Shown here in pieces: positions 13,201 through 24,600 of a DNA stretch of 64,000 nucleotides (its first letter is position 1; each line of letters starts with the position of its first letter). Position numbers and translations under genes: made by a program. Where the stretch lies: assembly GCA_001643675.2 (NCBI GenBank), contig LSRY02000006.1, positions 1,490,501 to 1,554,500 on the forward strand. Direction: 5' to 3'. Below the pieces are notes generated by a model. The model did no database searches. It was not told where the DNA came from and saw nothing but the letters and a program-made list of their open reading frames with translations. The stretch comes from Monocercomonoides exilis. Taxonomy: Eukaryota > Preaxostyla > Oxymonadida > Polymastigidae.

Positions 13201-13303
13201 TGAAGAAATTGTTCAACAGACAGATATTGTTGGAGAAGTTGAAGATGATGCAAATAACCAGCCAGAGGAAATGAAAGAAGAGGAACAAACAGAAAATTTA
13301 TAA
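7232..13303 (+). CDS. EB1-like CH-domain protein with long acidic and coiled-coil tail
   Basis: Seven exons (7232-7269, 7340-7388, 7448-7519, 7609-7754, 7871-7936, 7992-9297, 9446-13303) join in phase to give 1844 aa. The N-terminal 125 residues start MAPLFGRKELFEW and contain DGTAFLQLFQNVFP and EVQRNWKEINYICQ. They follow the pattern of the EB1/CH-like microtubule-binding fold. A Glu/Lys-rich stretch follows (about residues 130-340), then a Ser patch and several coiled coils separated by Ser- and Glu-rich linkers. Coiled-coil segments include ESLVCLQKENELLRAENER and a late one near bases 12640-12840. EB1 itself is only about 270 aa, so this is not a simple orthologue. A cytoskeletal or flagellar microtubule role is inferred from the CH fold and coils alone. 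Confidence 0.75.
9376..9425. repeat. Intronic (AATTT)n-like microsatellite
   Basis: Short tandem TTTAA/AATTT units lie inside the intron between exons 6 and 7 of the CH-domain gene. No functional claim is made. Confidence 0.7.
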
Positions 13304-13550
13304 AAGGCTAAATTTTTAATAACAATTAACAAATACATTTAATCCAAACATTTTTAAGGAAAAAGATGGTTTGATTTTGCATAAGCATGAATAATATAGA
13401 TGTGTTTGATTTATTAATGTTTTTAGTTATAATAACACGATTTTTATATCTCTATCCATGACACCTTTTAATTTTTTGATAGTTTTTATTATTTCAAAAT
13501 ATATTCATAAACATATGATAGTTTTTTTTCTAAAAATTTAAACCCTTAAA

Positions 13551-14677
13551 ATGGAAATAGACTCAAAAGAAAGTGTTCATGCGGCTTTAAGGCCAATATA
13601 TTGCGAAATAGGATGGAATGAACATGCTCAAGGTTCATCTGTTTTTACAATTGGCGAAACAAAAATCTTGTGTTCTGTGTATGCAATATGAAAATTATAA
13701 ATTGCATTTTTCACTGATTTCTCCTTGTGAAATGATATAAATTTAGTTTTGGTCCAAAAGAAAAATCAAGGACAACAAAGGCACAAGATTCTGAATTAGC
13801 ATGCACTGTGTCTCGTCTCCATTACTCCGACGTCTTGCAACAAGTTTAATCCAAAATTTTGGGCGCTTTCAAGGAAATTCATTTTTGTTTTTTTTGTTTT
13901 TCATAGGAAGATATAGAATTATCATTTCCTGATCCAGAAAAAAGCGAAGCAATGCATACTATGTCAACTAAGGAAAGGATAAAGCAAAGTACACGTTCAC
14001 AGACATATAGAAGGAATCAATTTTCCACAGTGTTACAAAACGATTCAAAAATAAATACAATAGACACAAAAATATCTGACCAAGTTATTACTGCAGTAAG
14101 AAGTGCAATTAGAGGGGAGATATATCAGAAATCCAGTATTGAGATTGCAATTGTTGTCTTATCTGATGACGGAGGCGTTTATGCTGCATGTGTGAATGCT
14201 GCATGTCTTGCACTAACAGATGCAGGAGTTGAATTGCATTCACTTATTTGTGCCTGCAATGTTGCAATCTGCTCTGATTCTTTATCAGAAGCTTCAAAAG
14301 GAATTGAATATTATGTTGATCCTTCACTGGAAGTAATGAAAGATGCATCTGGATCAGTGTCAATTAGTTCCTTGTGGGATGTTAACGAGTTTCTTGAAAA
14401 AGAGAAAAAAGAAAAGGAAGAACCTTCAAAAGAAGTTATTGTTGACATCAGAAAACCCACCATCACATCACTTCACACAGATGGAGTCCTCAAATCAGAT
14501 GAAATCGATCAAGTTTGATTGAAACGTTGTGTTTTTTGTAACAAATATTTCTATATTATGTTTAATATTTATTTTTGAAAATTTATTTGACAGGCGATAG
14601 TTCTGTGTTTGAGTGGATGCCAAAGCATAGGAAAAGTGATGAGAGATGTCATACTCACTTCGCATATCACCGAATAG
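13551..14677 (+). CDS. Exosome RNase PH-domain subunit (RRP41/RRP46/MTR3 family)
   Basis: This is a ring subunit of the RNA exosome, which takes part in 3'-5' RNA processing and decay. Exons 13551-13678, 13747-13843, 13907-14512 and 14594-14677 give 304 aa in phase. The N-terminal strand pattern GSSVFTIGETKILCSVFGP matches the RNase PH fold. The hallmark DDGGVYAACVNAACLAL and DAGVELHSLICACNVAIC is the family's second-half signature. A charged stretch (EKEKKEKEEPSKE) interrupts the usual C-terminal helices, and the last exon adds KVMRDVILTSHITE. RRP41, RRP46 and MTR3 cannot be separated reliably by eye; RRP41 looks slightly closer. Eukaryotic ring subunits are generally not catalytic, so a structural role is expected. 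Confidence 0.85.
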
Positions 14678-14860
14678 ACTAATTCAATTTCAATTCATTT
14701 TTTATTTCATAAAGCTTAATTTTTTTTTGAAAAAAATAAGTATTTTTGATTGATTCATAAAAGTTTTCATAAAAACCTTCAGAAAAATGAAAAGGAAAAG
14801 AAATAAAAAACAAGAAATGATTAAAGAATTCAAAAAAAAAAAACAATCAAATTTTTAAAA

Positions 14861-16459
14861 TCAATTATCTTCCTCATCATCATTTTCCTCTTCTTCTTCT
14901 CTTCCCTCATCTTCCTCCTCTCCTTCGCCTTCACCTTCTTGTTCCTCCTCTTCTTCTAATTGTCTCAGCCTCTCTTCTTCTCTTCGTGTGCGTTCAAGTA
15001 TCCTCTCTTGCTTCTCTCTTTCCTTTTGTTCCAATTCTTCCGCAATTCTCTTCTCTCTTTCTTCTCGTTTCATCACCAGCCTTTCTCTTTCCTCCTCTTT
15101 CTCCATCATCGCCTGCTCAACCACTTTCTTCTGTTGCTCTTCTGCCGTCTGCTCTTCTTCGCTTCCAATGCTCCTTCCTTCTGCAATTGCATAGCAAAGT
15201 GCTGTGTGTCTCTCTGCTCCTCGCCTAAGCGATGCCTCAAGAATCGACGAGACAAGCCGGCGAGCTGTCTGTCTTTGCTGCCGCTTCCGCTCAGTCTCAC
15301 CCAACAACCATGGGATAAATGTGCTTGTAAGCTGCTGCATACGGGCATCTGCAAAGAAGCCGGCTGATTGCAGCGAGCCATTCACAGCAGAAGGAAGCGA
15401 TTTCAGCAGGTCGTGTGCAAAAGCCACAGCCATAACTTTGGATCCCACAACGCGCTCTTTCTCTTTCCTCTCTCGTTCTTGTGCCAAACGTCTTTCCTTC
15501 TCTTCCCATCTGCGGGCTTCTCTCTCCTCCTCCTCTCTGACAATACGTTCTTCTTCTTCTCTGCGCTCTCTCATTTCTTCGCGTGCCATTCTCATTCCTC
15601 TAATTTCCTCTTCTTCCATAACTTCAAGAAGTGATTGCTCCAAAGTCTTCCCAATCAAAACTTCCAAAAGCGGCTCACTTAAACAGAATTGTTTTATATG
15701 TCAAAGGAGAATTGTAATGATAAATATTGATTTAAGTTTAATGAAAATTCTCATCTTGCAAACCATTCAAAATCAAAATCAAAGAAATCATCATCAATCT
15801 GAGTTCCTGCATCAACCCCGGTTTTAATGGGATTAAAGACAGGAACAGTTGACTGATCAAGAAAATAATCTGTTTGAGTTTGAACATCAAACTCAGGCAC
15901 TTTATCTGAAAGTTCTTCAAGATATTGTTCAGTTTGAACATCTGAAAATATTTGAATAAAAATTATTATTTTTTCATGGTCTTAAGAAGGATCGTCAAAC
16001 CTATATGAACACGTCCAGGAATCACAGCAGCTTCAGAATCAATTTGTTGAAAAATATCTTCCTCTCTTTTTTGAATACGACGGGTTCGCTTCATTGTTGC
16101 TTTTTTCAAACGCTGAGCTTCTTCTTCTGCATTCTAAAATATTTAAATGAGAAGTTCGACAAAAAACGAAGGATTGCCAAGCATAAAAATAACAAATTTT
16201 GTAATCGAAATGCATTTTATGAAAATTTAACAAACAATTGGACCAATGTGTGGTGCATATGTATTTCCTCTTTTTATACGTCTATCGAACATCATATTAC
16301 CATACCCCCGTTGTCCTTCGCTACAGAAAAATAAAACAAATATATAAATGATTCTGTTTTAGTAAGCGTGTTTACAAACTTTTGTCCAGGAGTACGATAT
16401 TTAACTTGAGTTTGCACAGCTTGAGGTGCACTTGAATAAGAATATTGTGTGTTCAGCAT
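14861..16459 (-). CDS. RSPH3: Radial spoke protein 3
   Basis: RSP3 is the scaffold of the axonemal radial spoke and an A-kinase anchoring protein. Five exons (16459-16380, 16320-16236, 16133-16001, 15941-15764, 15677-14861) join in phase to 430 aa. Diagnostic motifs appear in order. YGNMMFDRRIKRGNTYA matches the family's DRRVxRGNTYA block. It is followed by DVQTEQYLEEL and DVQTQTDYFLD, then KTGVDAGTQIDDD and the acidic/aromatic DFFDFDFEW. Last comes LLEVLIGKTLEQSLLEVMEE, the conserved core and docking helix. The C-terminus is a long Glu/Arg coiled coil ending in a Glu-rich tail. The match is strong. The first exon start (MLNTQYSYSS) is chosen as the only ATG that keeps phase. Confidence 0.93.
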
Positions 16460-17036
16460 AGCTAAACAAGCAAGCAGTTGAAAACTGATCGTACCCTCAT
16501 TTTATAATAATTTGTAAGTTCAGAAAGAAAAACAACGTTATACTAAGATGTGAATATGTAATAATCAGGTATATGTTTGGATAATATAAACAAATCAATA
16601 TATGATTATTTGAATTATGAAATTCGCTAAAGAATAACTTTTTGATTTGTTACAAGTTTTCTGATTCTCCACTTTTTTTTTAAGAAAAACAAATGTTTTT
16701 ATGAGATTGGAACAAAAAATGAAAATGTTCAATATTAGATATATTTATGTTTGAAAAAATGACAGGATTCAAATAAAATGCAATAAAGAAAGAATTTTCT
16801 ATGAGATTAATGAGATAATATTAAAATCTTTCTTCACATAGAAAAGAAATTATAAATAATAACAAATTGAAAACGCAATGGCGTTCAATCAAAAAGCTTT
16901 CATTTTTCATCTAAATAGCTTTTCTTTCAACATAATTCTCAAGTTTCTTTGTCGAAATTTTTTTGAATTGATCACATTATCTTATTATTATATTTTTTTA
17001 TTTTCTATCCAAATTTTTTAAATTCTATTTTTACCT
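16460..17036. promoter_or_regulatory. Divergent promoter interval between RSPH3 and the CxFxP-repeat gene
   Basis: A 577-bp AT-rich gap lies between two genes transcribed outward. No coding signal and no recognisable regulatory motif were seen. Confidence 0.45.
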
Positions 17037-19064
17037 ATGGTTAGCATATCAATTGAAAATATTGATCCCAGATATTTAGAGCAACCATCGCAGCGCGAAA
17101 GTGATGAAATAAAGCTTCGAAAGGAGCAAGAAGATAAGTTTAAAACGGATCATCCATTTCATCCGACTATTCAAAAATACACAAGAATTAGTCAAAACAA
17201 TAGATATAGTCCTGCTAGAAACAGAAGTGTATTTGACAGATTAACGCAAGAAGATGAACAAAAAAAATTATTACGACAACAACTTCAAATTGAAAAAGAA
17301 CAACAACATCAAAAGGAATGCCCGTTCACACCGCAATTGCATACACAGCCAAGAAGGAGGCCTCAATCGCCTCTTCGTGTAACGGATCGATTAATTGCAG
17401 ATGCGAAAGCAAGACAAGAAAAGCTGGCTGTATCATCAATCGTATCTGCTCAACTTGAAACAGAGAATTGTACGTTTCATCCACAAACAATATCTTCAAG
17501 TTTAAAACTACCAGGCTATGTTCCAATTGAACATAGGACACCATCAATTCTAAAACAGCAAAGATCTGCAATTGAGCAGAAACATTTCGAAAGCGAAAAT
17601 GAATTTTCTTTTAAACCTCATATTTCCAGCGAAAGCAGGCGCTTATCAGCTCAAAATGATAGAAGCATAATACCAGTTGGCGAGCGGTTGTATCAAGATG
17701 CTTTTGCTCTCATGGAGCATACTCAGAAGCTGGAGAAAGAAAAAGAAGAAAAAGAAATTGAGGGAATAACATTTAAGCCTCATGTTGATGGAATTTCAAA
17801 AGCAATTGTGGAAGATGGAAAATTTTTTGAAAGGCAAAACGAAGCTCTTAAAAAGAAAAAAGAGCTCGAAATGCTTGCAGAATCAGGAGCGTTTTTGGAC
17901 GAGGAATGTACATTTCATCCACTTCATTCATTTCGTCGGCCAAGAACTGCCGGAAATCCAAAATGCTTATCCACCACAGCATCATTTTCACATCACTTAT
18001 CACCTTCCTCTTCAACTTCGTCACTTTCATTTCCAGCCTCGCAACCAAGAAATAAATCGAATCTTTTAACAGGAACAAGAGGCTCATTCTCATCAAGAGA
18101 TTTATCTTCTGCTCGAACTAGTTTATCTTCTTCAACTTCTTCCACTGACTCAGAAAGTTTTTCAGAACGCGTTTCCAAGCAAGCATTTCGATTATCTGTA
18201 CTGGCAGCCAAAGAACGAGAAGATAAGATTTTATCGCTGAAGCAACAAGAAGAGAGCGCCTTTTCTTTTCAACCGAAGATTGATCGAATATCTGCTCTTC
18301 TTGCCCGTTCAAAGACCGTTGACGAATTGAGTTCTGCCAAAGAAGTTGAAAAAGCCAAAAAAGAGGCAGAAATTAAAGTGAAAAGAGAAGAAGCGCAAAA
18401 ATGCACTTTCCGTCCAAAATTAAACTCGAAGGTGAATTCCATTGTCGAACAGAACTCGTTTAACGCAACCACAAAAGAAAACACTTTTATGGATGAAGAT
18501 AATTCCAGCCAGATATCAAAGAAAATAGAGCGATATTCCTTATCTGTGAGAAATCCCTCAGCAATGATGGAAAAGATTGCAAAGCAGCGCGAAGAGCAGG
18601 CCTTGAAGATGGCAGAAGAAAGGAAAAAGAGAGAGTACGAAGTCTTGAAGGAATGCACATTTCAGCCAACTCTTGTTACAAAGGAGAGGAGCAGCTCGAA
18701 TTGCAGGTCAAGAGGCCGAAGTTTGGTGAATTCGGACACAAATCACGAGTTGCGTCGTTCTCGTTCTGTTTCTTCGCTAAATTCCACACAAGCAACAAGT
18801 ACAAGCATGAGAGATGGAAGAATCACACATCCTCCAACCCCAGTTGTGAGAGGAATGGGACGATATTTGGAGTTAAAAGAGATGGCACAAAAGAAAAAAG
18901 AGGAAGAAATAAATAGAATGAAAAAAGTTTTTAAGTTGAACGGATGCCGTGGAATGACAATATCTGATGGAAAAGGAACGTTGGGAGAAATAGAAACAGC
19001 TCTGGAACTGGAACAAGAAAAAAAGAGAAATCAAATCGAAGAATCAAGAGAAAAAGGCGCATAA
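17037..19064 (+). CDS. CxFxP-repeat protein, intronless, unrecognised function
   Basis: A single exon encodes 675 aa. At least nine spaced repeats of the form [aromatic/Cys]-x-F-x-P are visible: HPFHPTIQ, CPFTPQLH, CTFHPQTI, FSFKPHIS, ITFKPHVD, CTFHPLHS, FSFQPKID, CTFRPKLN and CTFQPTLV. Charged helical linkers with Lys, Glu and Arg separate them. A Ser-rich segment lies at about bases 18000-18160. There are no membrane segments. Neighbouring genes are flagellar (RSPH3 is divergently transcribed from the same interval), which hints at a cytoskeletal or flagellar role. That is inference; I cannot name the family. It is the only long intronless gene in this part of the window apart from the SND3-like one. 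Confidence 0.75.
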   Translation: MVSISIENIDPRYLEQPSQRESDEIKLRKEQEDKFKTDHPFHPTIQKYTRISQNNRYSPARNRSVFDRLTQEDEQKKLLRQQLQIEKEQQHQKECPFTPQLHTQPRRRPQSPLRVTDRLIADAKARQEKLAVSSIVSAQLETENCTFHPQTISSSLKLPGYVPIEHRTPSILKQQRSAIEQKHFESENEFSFKPHISSESRRLSAQNDRSIIPVGERLYQDAFALMEHTQKLEKEKEEKEIEGITFKPHVDGISKAIVEDGKFFERQNEALKKKKELEMLAESGAFLDEECTFHPLHSFRRPRTAGNPKCLSTTASFSHHLSPSSSTSSLSFPASQPRNKSNLLTGTRGSFSSRDLSSARTSLSSSTSSTDSESFSERVSKQAFRLSVLAAKEREDKILSLKQQEESAFSFQPKIDRISALLARSKTVDELSSAKEVEKAKKEAEIKVKREEAQKCTFRPKLNSKVNSIVEQNSFNATTKENTFMDEDNSSQISKKIERYSLSVRNPSAMMEKIAKQREEQALKMAEERKKREYEVLKECTFQPTLVTKERSSSNCRSRGRSLVNSDTNHELRRSRSVSSLNSTQATSTSMRDGRITHPPTPVVRGMGRYLELKEMAQKKKEEEINRMKKVFKLNGCRGMTISDGKGTLGEIETALELEQEKKRNQIEESREKGA

Positions 19065-19385
19065 AAGATAATACTTTTTTTTTTTATTTTTCATAATATT
19101 GATTTTTTTGCTTTGCTTTGTTTAGGTAAAAAAAGATAAAATAAAACAAGATGGGCTTTTCATAAAGAAAAATTAAAAGAGCATTGGAAATTTTTGTGTG
19201 TTGTTTAATAAAATAAATATTCATTCATTAAATGAAAATGAAAATAACATTCAAACTTAAAAAGACAAAATTTAACTTAAATTATATTTCTATGTGTGGC
19301 AAAAACGATACGATCAATCTGTAAACGATTCCGACTGATTGTTATGATTTCCGTGTGAAGATGCCATAACATATTTTTGTGGAAA
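19065..19385. other. Intergenic stretch, nothing recognised
   Basis: AT-rich gap between two same-strand genes. It should hold the 3' end of one and the promoter of the next. No motif is visible. Confidence 0.4.
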
Positions 19386-21096
19386 ATGGGGGATCATGGA
19401 ACTATTTATAAAGTGTGAATTTAAAAATTTTTCAGGTTTAACAAAGTGATTTCAATTTAACAACATAATTTAAATAAACTGAAAAGGGAGTAAGCTTGGA
19501 TCAGGATACACGATTTCAAGACAAGCAACAAACATTATTATCAAAGATTCAGCTCTCACCAATTCTCAAACAGAAAGTACATTGTTAACATTTTATTTTA
19601 ACTAAACTTTTGCTTTTGTTTATGAAATCTGTTGATATATATTTAGGTAGTAACAAAAAAAATCAATTTTGATGTTCTTGGCAACTGGATTCAAAAGAAA
19701 ATTGAAAACATTCTTGGAGTTGAAGATGAAGTTACAGGAAATTTTGTTTTACAACTTTTGCAAGACAAGGAGGTTGATTTTCCATTCTTCTGAGCTTTTA
19801 CTAATTTGATTAAATTTGAATTTTTATAGAATCCAGATCCTAAGGAAATGATACTATTTTTAATACCAGTCCTTGAACGTGATGCGACCTTTAAATTTAT
19901 GGAAGAACTTTGGAGGTTTTGGATTTTCCATTTATTTTGAGGATAGTTTTCTCTTATTCACGTTTTTTTTTGCTTCCAGGTTGTTGATAAGTGCAAGTGA
20001 CACTCTTGATGGTATTCCTCCTGAACTGGTTGAAGAAAAGGCAGAAATGGAAAGAAAAATTGAATTAGAAAATCGGAAAAGACGTATTTTATCCCAGCCA
20101 CAATCTCGAACAGATCCACGATATAATTCACGTCAGGGATTATCTCGTCCATATTATCCTCCTAATTCTGCTCATCAAAATCGGCAGTCATCAAATTTCA
20201 CATCATCTTCTTTGATGCCTCCCTCATTGTATGCAAGCGGCCCTGTGAAGGCAGATGTTGGTCAGGCATCGTTTAATTTCAAAGAGTTTGGAATGGCAGC
20301 TGAATCAAAAATCAGAGGAGATTATCGAAGCTCAAAACACGGAAGCAGGTGGGGCACTGACCGTTCTTCCCATTCATCGCGTTTTGATCAAAGAGGCGAC
20401 ATGGGGAAAAGCGAGCTTTCAAAATCCAGCGACGAGCCTGCCAAAGATGAAACAACAAGCGAGGAGACTTCATCTGAATCTGACAGCAGATCCAAAGCAC
20501 ACAAAGAAAGTCGCTCCAAGATGCGGAGGAGGCGACACAGAAGAAGCAGTGAGGGTTCGCTCAGCAGCGACAGCAACAGCAGTAGCAGTAGCAGCAGAGG
20601 CCGTAGTCGCAGCCGCCATCGTAGGCACGGGCGTAGACATCATCATCGCGCACATCACTCCAGAACTGATACTGAAAGCGAAGGAAGTTCTTCTTCATCG
20701 GAAAGTAGTGGATCAGTGGGCAGTGGAGATGAATCAGAAAGTAAAAGGCACAAGGATAAAAGAGGAAAGGATAGAAAGAGAAGAGACAAGAGAAGCAAAA
20801 CTGAAAAGTCTAAAAAAGACAAAACAAAGCACGAAGAGTCGTCATCAGATGATTCAGAAAAGCCACTGAAAATGAGCGAAAAGGAAAAAAAGAAAAGATT
20901 GAAAGAGGAGTTGGAAGATGAAGAAGGAGCAGACGATTCGCAATCTTCGTATTCTTCCTTAAGCCACTCACATACGTCGCAGGGGCAGCCAACTTTATCG
21001 CATAGAAAAGAAACAGAGCATCCAGCTGATTCACTTCACTCTTCTCTGACACAAGATTTTTCTGTGAAAGAGGAAAAGATTGAATTGGATGTTTAA
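19386..21096 (+). CDS. PWI-domain SR-rich splicing factor (SRm160/SRRM1-like)
   Basis: SRm160 is a splicing coactivator that binds nucleic acid through its PWI domain. Exons 19386-19412, 19487-19576, 19647-19772, 19830-19915 and 19980-21096 give 481 aa in phase. The N-terminal 130 residues show LDQDTRFQDKQQTLLSKIQ, then KINFDVLGNWIQKKI (the PWI core), ILGVEDEVTGNFVLQLLQ, FKFMEELWRLLISASD and DGIPPELVEEKAEMERKI. These align motif by motif with SRm160. The rest is Ser/Arg/Lys-rich with RSRSRHRRHGRRHHH and many RS, KS and ES dipeptides, as in SR proteins. It is shorter than human SRm160 (about 900 aa). It fits an organism with as many introns as this one. First-exon splice sites are AT-rich and less certain. 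Confidence 0.88.
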
Positions 21097-21626
21097 ATGA
21101 ACATTCCATTTTCTGACAATCATATGCAATCACTTCGCATTTCAGTCGATTTATAATTTCATTGTGTTTCAATAATATCAAAAATGCATGCTTAATTTTT
21201 TGGAGTTTGGCACATGGTTGATAAAGATAATTGAATTTGGAAATTTTTTCATTATTAAATGCAAAATGAATAATTCTACAACTTTTTGGAAAAGAAAAGA
21301 AACGAAAAACAATAAAATATCGAATTGAACATCCTCAAAAACAAAAGGCTACTCGTCAAAAAATAAAGAAAAAAAATCACTATTTAATATAGCTTTCAGG
21401 GTGTTTCAAAAAATCTTTCTAACACTTAAAAAATGAAAAGTACGAAATAATTTTTTATTTTTCCATGAATTCCTTGTGGACAAATGATTTCGATGCTTTT
21501 GCTCAAGTGTCATGCATTCCAATCATTCAAAACGGTAAATGAAATATTTGAATTACATTTAAAAGGATAGCTTCAAGAAAATATATCTTCATGTTTAATC
21601 CGAAAACAGTAGAAATTCGATAACTC
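21097..21626. other. Convergent intergenic stretch, nothing recognised
   Basis: This 530-bp gap lies between the ends of two convergent genes. It is AT-rich with no coding signal. It presumably contains both 3' untranslated regions. Confidence 0.4.
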
Positions 21627-24600
21627 TCAACTTATTTGATTGCTTTCATTTTCAGGAATTTGCTGACTTTGCGTAAATGACTCAGAATCCAGTGCTTTTT
21701 GTGAGTTAGTTTCATCTCTGTAATTAGATTGAGCAACGGACTCTTCTTTGTTCTGGATGTCTCCATCATGTACTTCACCAGCAACGGTATTTCCTTCTCC
21801 CGCATTTTCATTCAGTTCGAAGCTTCTCTCTTTTCCAGCTTCAACCCCAGTTTCATCATCTTTCAATGTTCCGCTTGCTCTTATTTCGTCCCTTTGCTCC
21901 AGCGAACTGTTCTTCATTTCTGGTTCACCTTCGCTAAACTCAGCGTCTCTGTCGTCTGGTTGATTTCCGATTTGTTGGTCTTCCATATTTTCATTCACTT
22001 TCTCAGCCTCATTTACATTTTCTCTGTTTGCATTTGCATTTGCACTTGCATTTGCATTCATCGAGCGTTCCCTTTCAAGTTCTTCGTTTTCGGAGTCCTC
22101 AATCTCAATCCCAAGCTGCTCAGAATCAACAACCCCTGCTCTTTGAGACACACCTCCAGAACTCCTTTCTGCTCCTCTTGGCGACTGTCGATATTTCCTG
22201 TGACAGTCTGTGTCTTCTTTCTCCTTCTCTTCTTCTTCTTCTTTTTCTTTGTCTGCATCAATTTTGCCTTGTTTGTTGCCTTCTTCTGACGCATCTTCTT
22301 CATGGATGCTCTCAAAATTACGCTCTTTCACCCCTGTTTTTTCATTCGACGAGTTATCTTCACTTACAATTTCTCCTTTTTCTTTGTCTCCCTTCTCATC
22401 TTCTTTTCCTTCTGTTGCATGTGCATCTGTGCTTGATCCTTGCATTTTGTCTTGCTCATCCTGATTGATTTGCTTCTGCCTTTCTGCCATTTCTTGCCTT
22501 CGCTTCCTTCTTTCCATTCTTCTTTTCTTGGCTCTTTCTTCCATCTCCTTACGTTCTCTTTCTCTTTTTTCTCTTCTCTCTTCGTTTTCTTTCCTTCTCA
22601 GCATCGTCTGCGTCATCCGCTGCTCTTTCGCATTCTTCATCTTCCGTTCTGTTTCCTCAATCTGTTTTTTCACTTCTGCTTTCCTTTCTTCCTCATTCAC
22701 CCTCATCCGCTCCAGCACATTCTCTTCGTCTTCGTTTTGTTTGATCTCCTTTCTGATTCGTTCGTCGATTCGCGCATAGCACGCCTTCCACACCGCATCT
22801 CTGATTGGCTTCCTCCAATCTGTATATAAAGTGTATATTTCATTGGTTATTATAAATATGTTAAAAAAACAATATTATAAAAAATTGTACAGATAATACA
22901 ATAAAACAAAAAGTGAGATTTCAAACCTTCTTCTTCTTCTTCCTCCTCCTCCTCTTCCCATTGCTCTTCATTTTCCTGAATAGCATCCATCGACTCGCCA
23001 AATGTGCTTTCTTCGTCCTGCCTCTTTTTCGACTGTGCATCTGCCTCAGAACTCTCTCCGGATTCCTCGCGCCTTTCTGCTTTCTGCCTCTTCTTTTCTG
23101 CAGAAGCGCTATTCACTTTTCTTCTTCCTCTCTCTCCTCTCGTTTGTGGGCGAGAACTCGAGGCAGCTTTATTCGTTTGAGGTGTTCGTTGTGCGTGCGT
23201 CTCCTTCTTCTCAAATGCTCTTTCTTCAGCTTCTTCTTCCTCTTCCTCTTCTTGATCATCTGCATGTTGCAATTCTGAATCTTGTTCCTTTGCTTTTCCG
23301 TTCTGTTTATCTTTTTTCCTGTTTTCATTTTGTTTTTCTTTCCGGCTAATCTTTGAGGCTGTTGTCATCGAAAGGAAAGGAGAAAAAAGAGCAGGTGAAA
23401 TGGGATTAGATTTAATGACAGCGCGATGTGACTGAGAGGCTGAAGAAGAGGCTGAAGAAGAAGAAGAGGAGGAGGAGGAGGAATAAGAAGTGGAATAGGA
23501 AGAATGTCTATTCGGAGTCCGCTGAGCCGCTCGTGTTCCTGGACGAGTCGACGCAGCGCTTGCCGGCACACTCTTGGGCTTGCGCTCAGTTGTTTGCTTC
23601 GAGTCGACATCATACGATTCTTCTTCCATTTTCTGTGTGTTTTCTTTGTTCTCATTCTCATTCTCTTTCTCTTTCTGTTTTTGTTCATGATCACTTTCTG
23701 GTTGCGATTCGCTTTGTTTTTCAGCTGCATTCTCATCGAATGAACGTCTGGGTGTGTTTAACACATCTTCATCTTGAGTTTCTTCCGGTTGTTCTTCATT
23801 TCCTTCATCAGGATCCGAAGATGAGGTTGCAGAAGCCGCTGCAGATGAATCTGCTCGTGATGATGTTTTATTCATCCGTTTGGGAGAAAACGAGAATTTG
23901 ATGACTGTTCCCCTTGCCTTCGCTGGAGTCTCTTGTTTCGGAGGAAACGCATCGTTTTCTTTATTTCTGTTCTCGTCTGTATCCAAATCAATGTCAACGA
24001 CTTCGTAATCTTCTTCTTTCTCTTCCGTTTTTTGCTTATTTTCTTCTCTTTCAGATGAGTTTAGTGCTCTTTTTTGATCCTTTCGTGCTGTTTTGCTTGG
24101 ACTCTTTTGCCTCGTCTCAAGTCTTTTGTTTATAATAGTATCTTTCTTTACTGTTCTTGGGTCTTTGACATAAGGCGAAACAGTCAGCGACGGATCAATT
24201 ACTGAAATGATAGAGAGAAGTCCATCAACTGTGTTTGGCACCTCGTAGTGCCTCGAATTGAATGGAGTTGTTTGAGACAGCTGAGCAGTTGAAGGACGAG
24301 TGGAAGATGGAGACGATTGAGTATGTGGATGTGAGTGTGGGTTAGAAGATTTGGGAGAAGCCCGAGACGACGGCCGGTTGGATTGGCCCGTCGAAGGCTT
24401 CGTCGGATGATGGCTGGGTGTTTGTGAACGTGACTGCCGCGTGTTCGGACGGCTGTCTGTTGACTTCTGAGCAACTGCAGCTGATTGTGGTGCTTTGTTT
24501 GTCTCTTTCGCATTCTTTGGCTTTGTGTGTGTTGTGTGAAGTGTTTCGCTAGCGGAATGGTGTTTGACCAAAGCTTTCGAAGTTGACCTGCTCATCGTTT

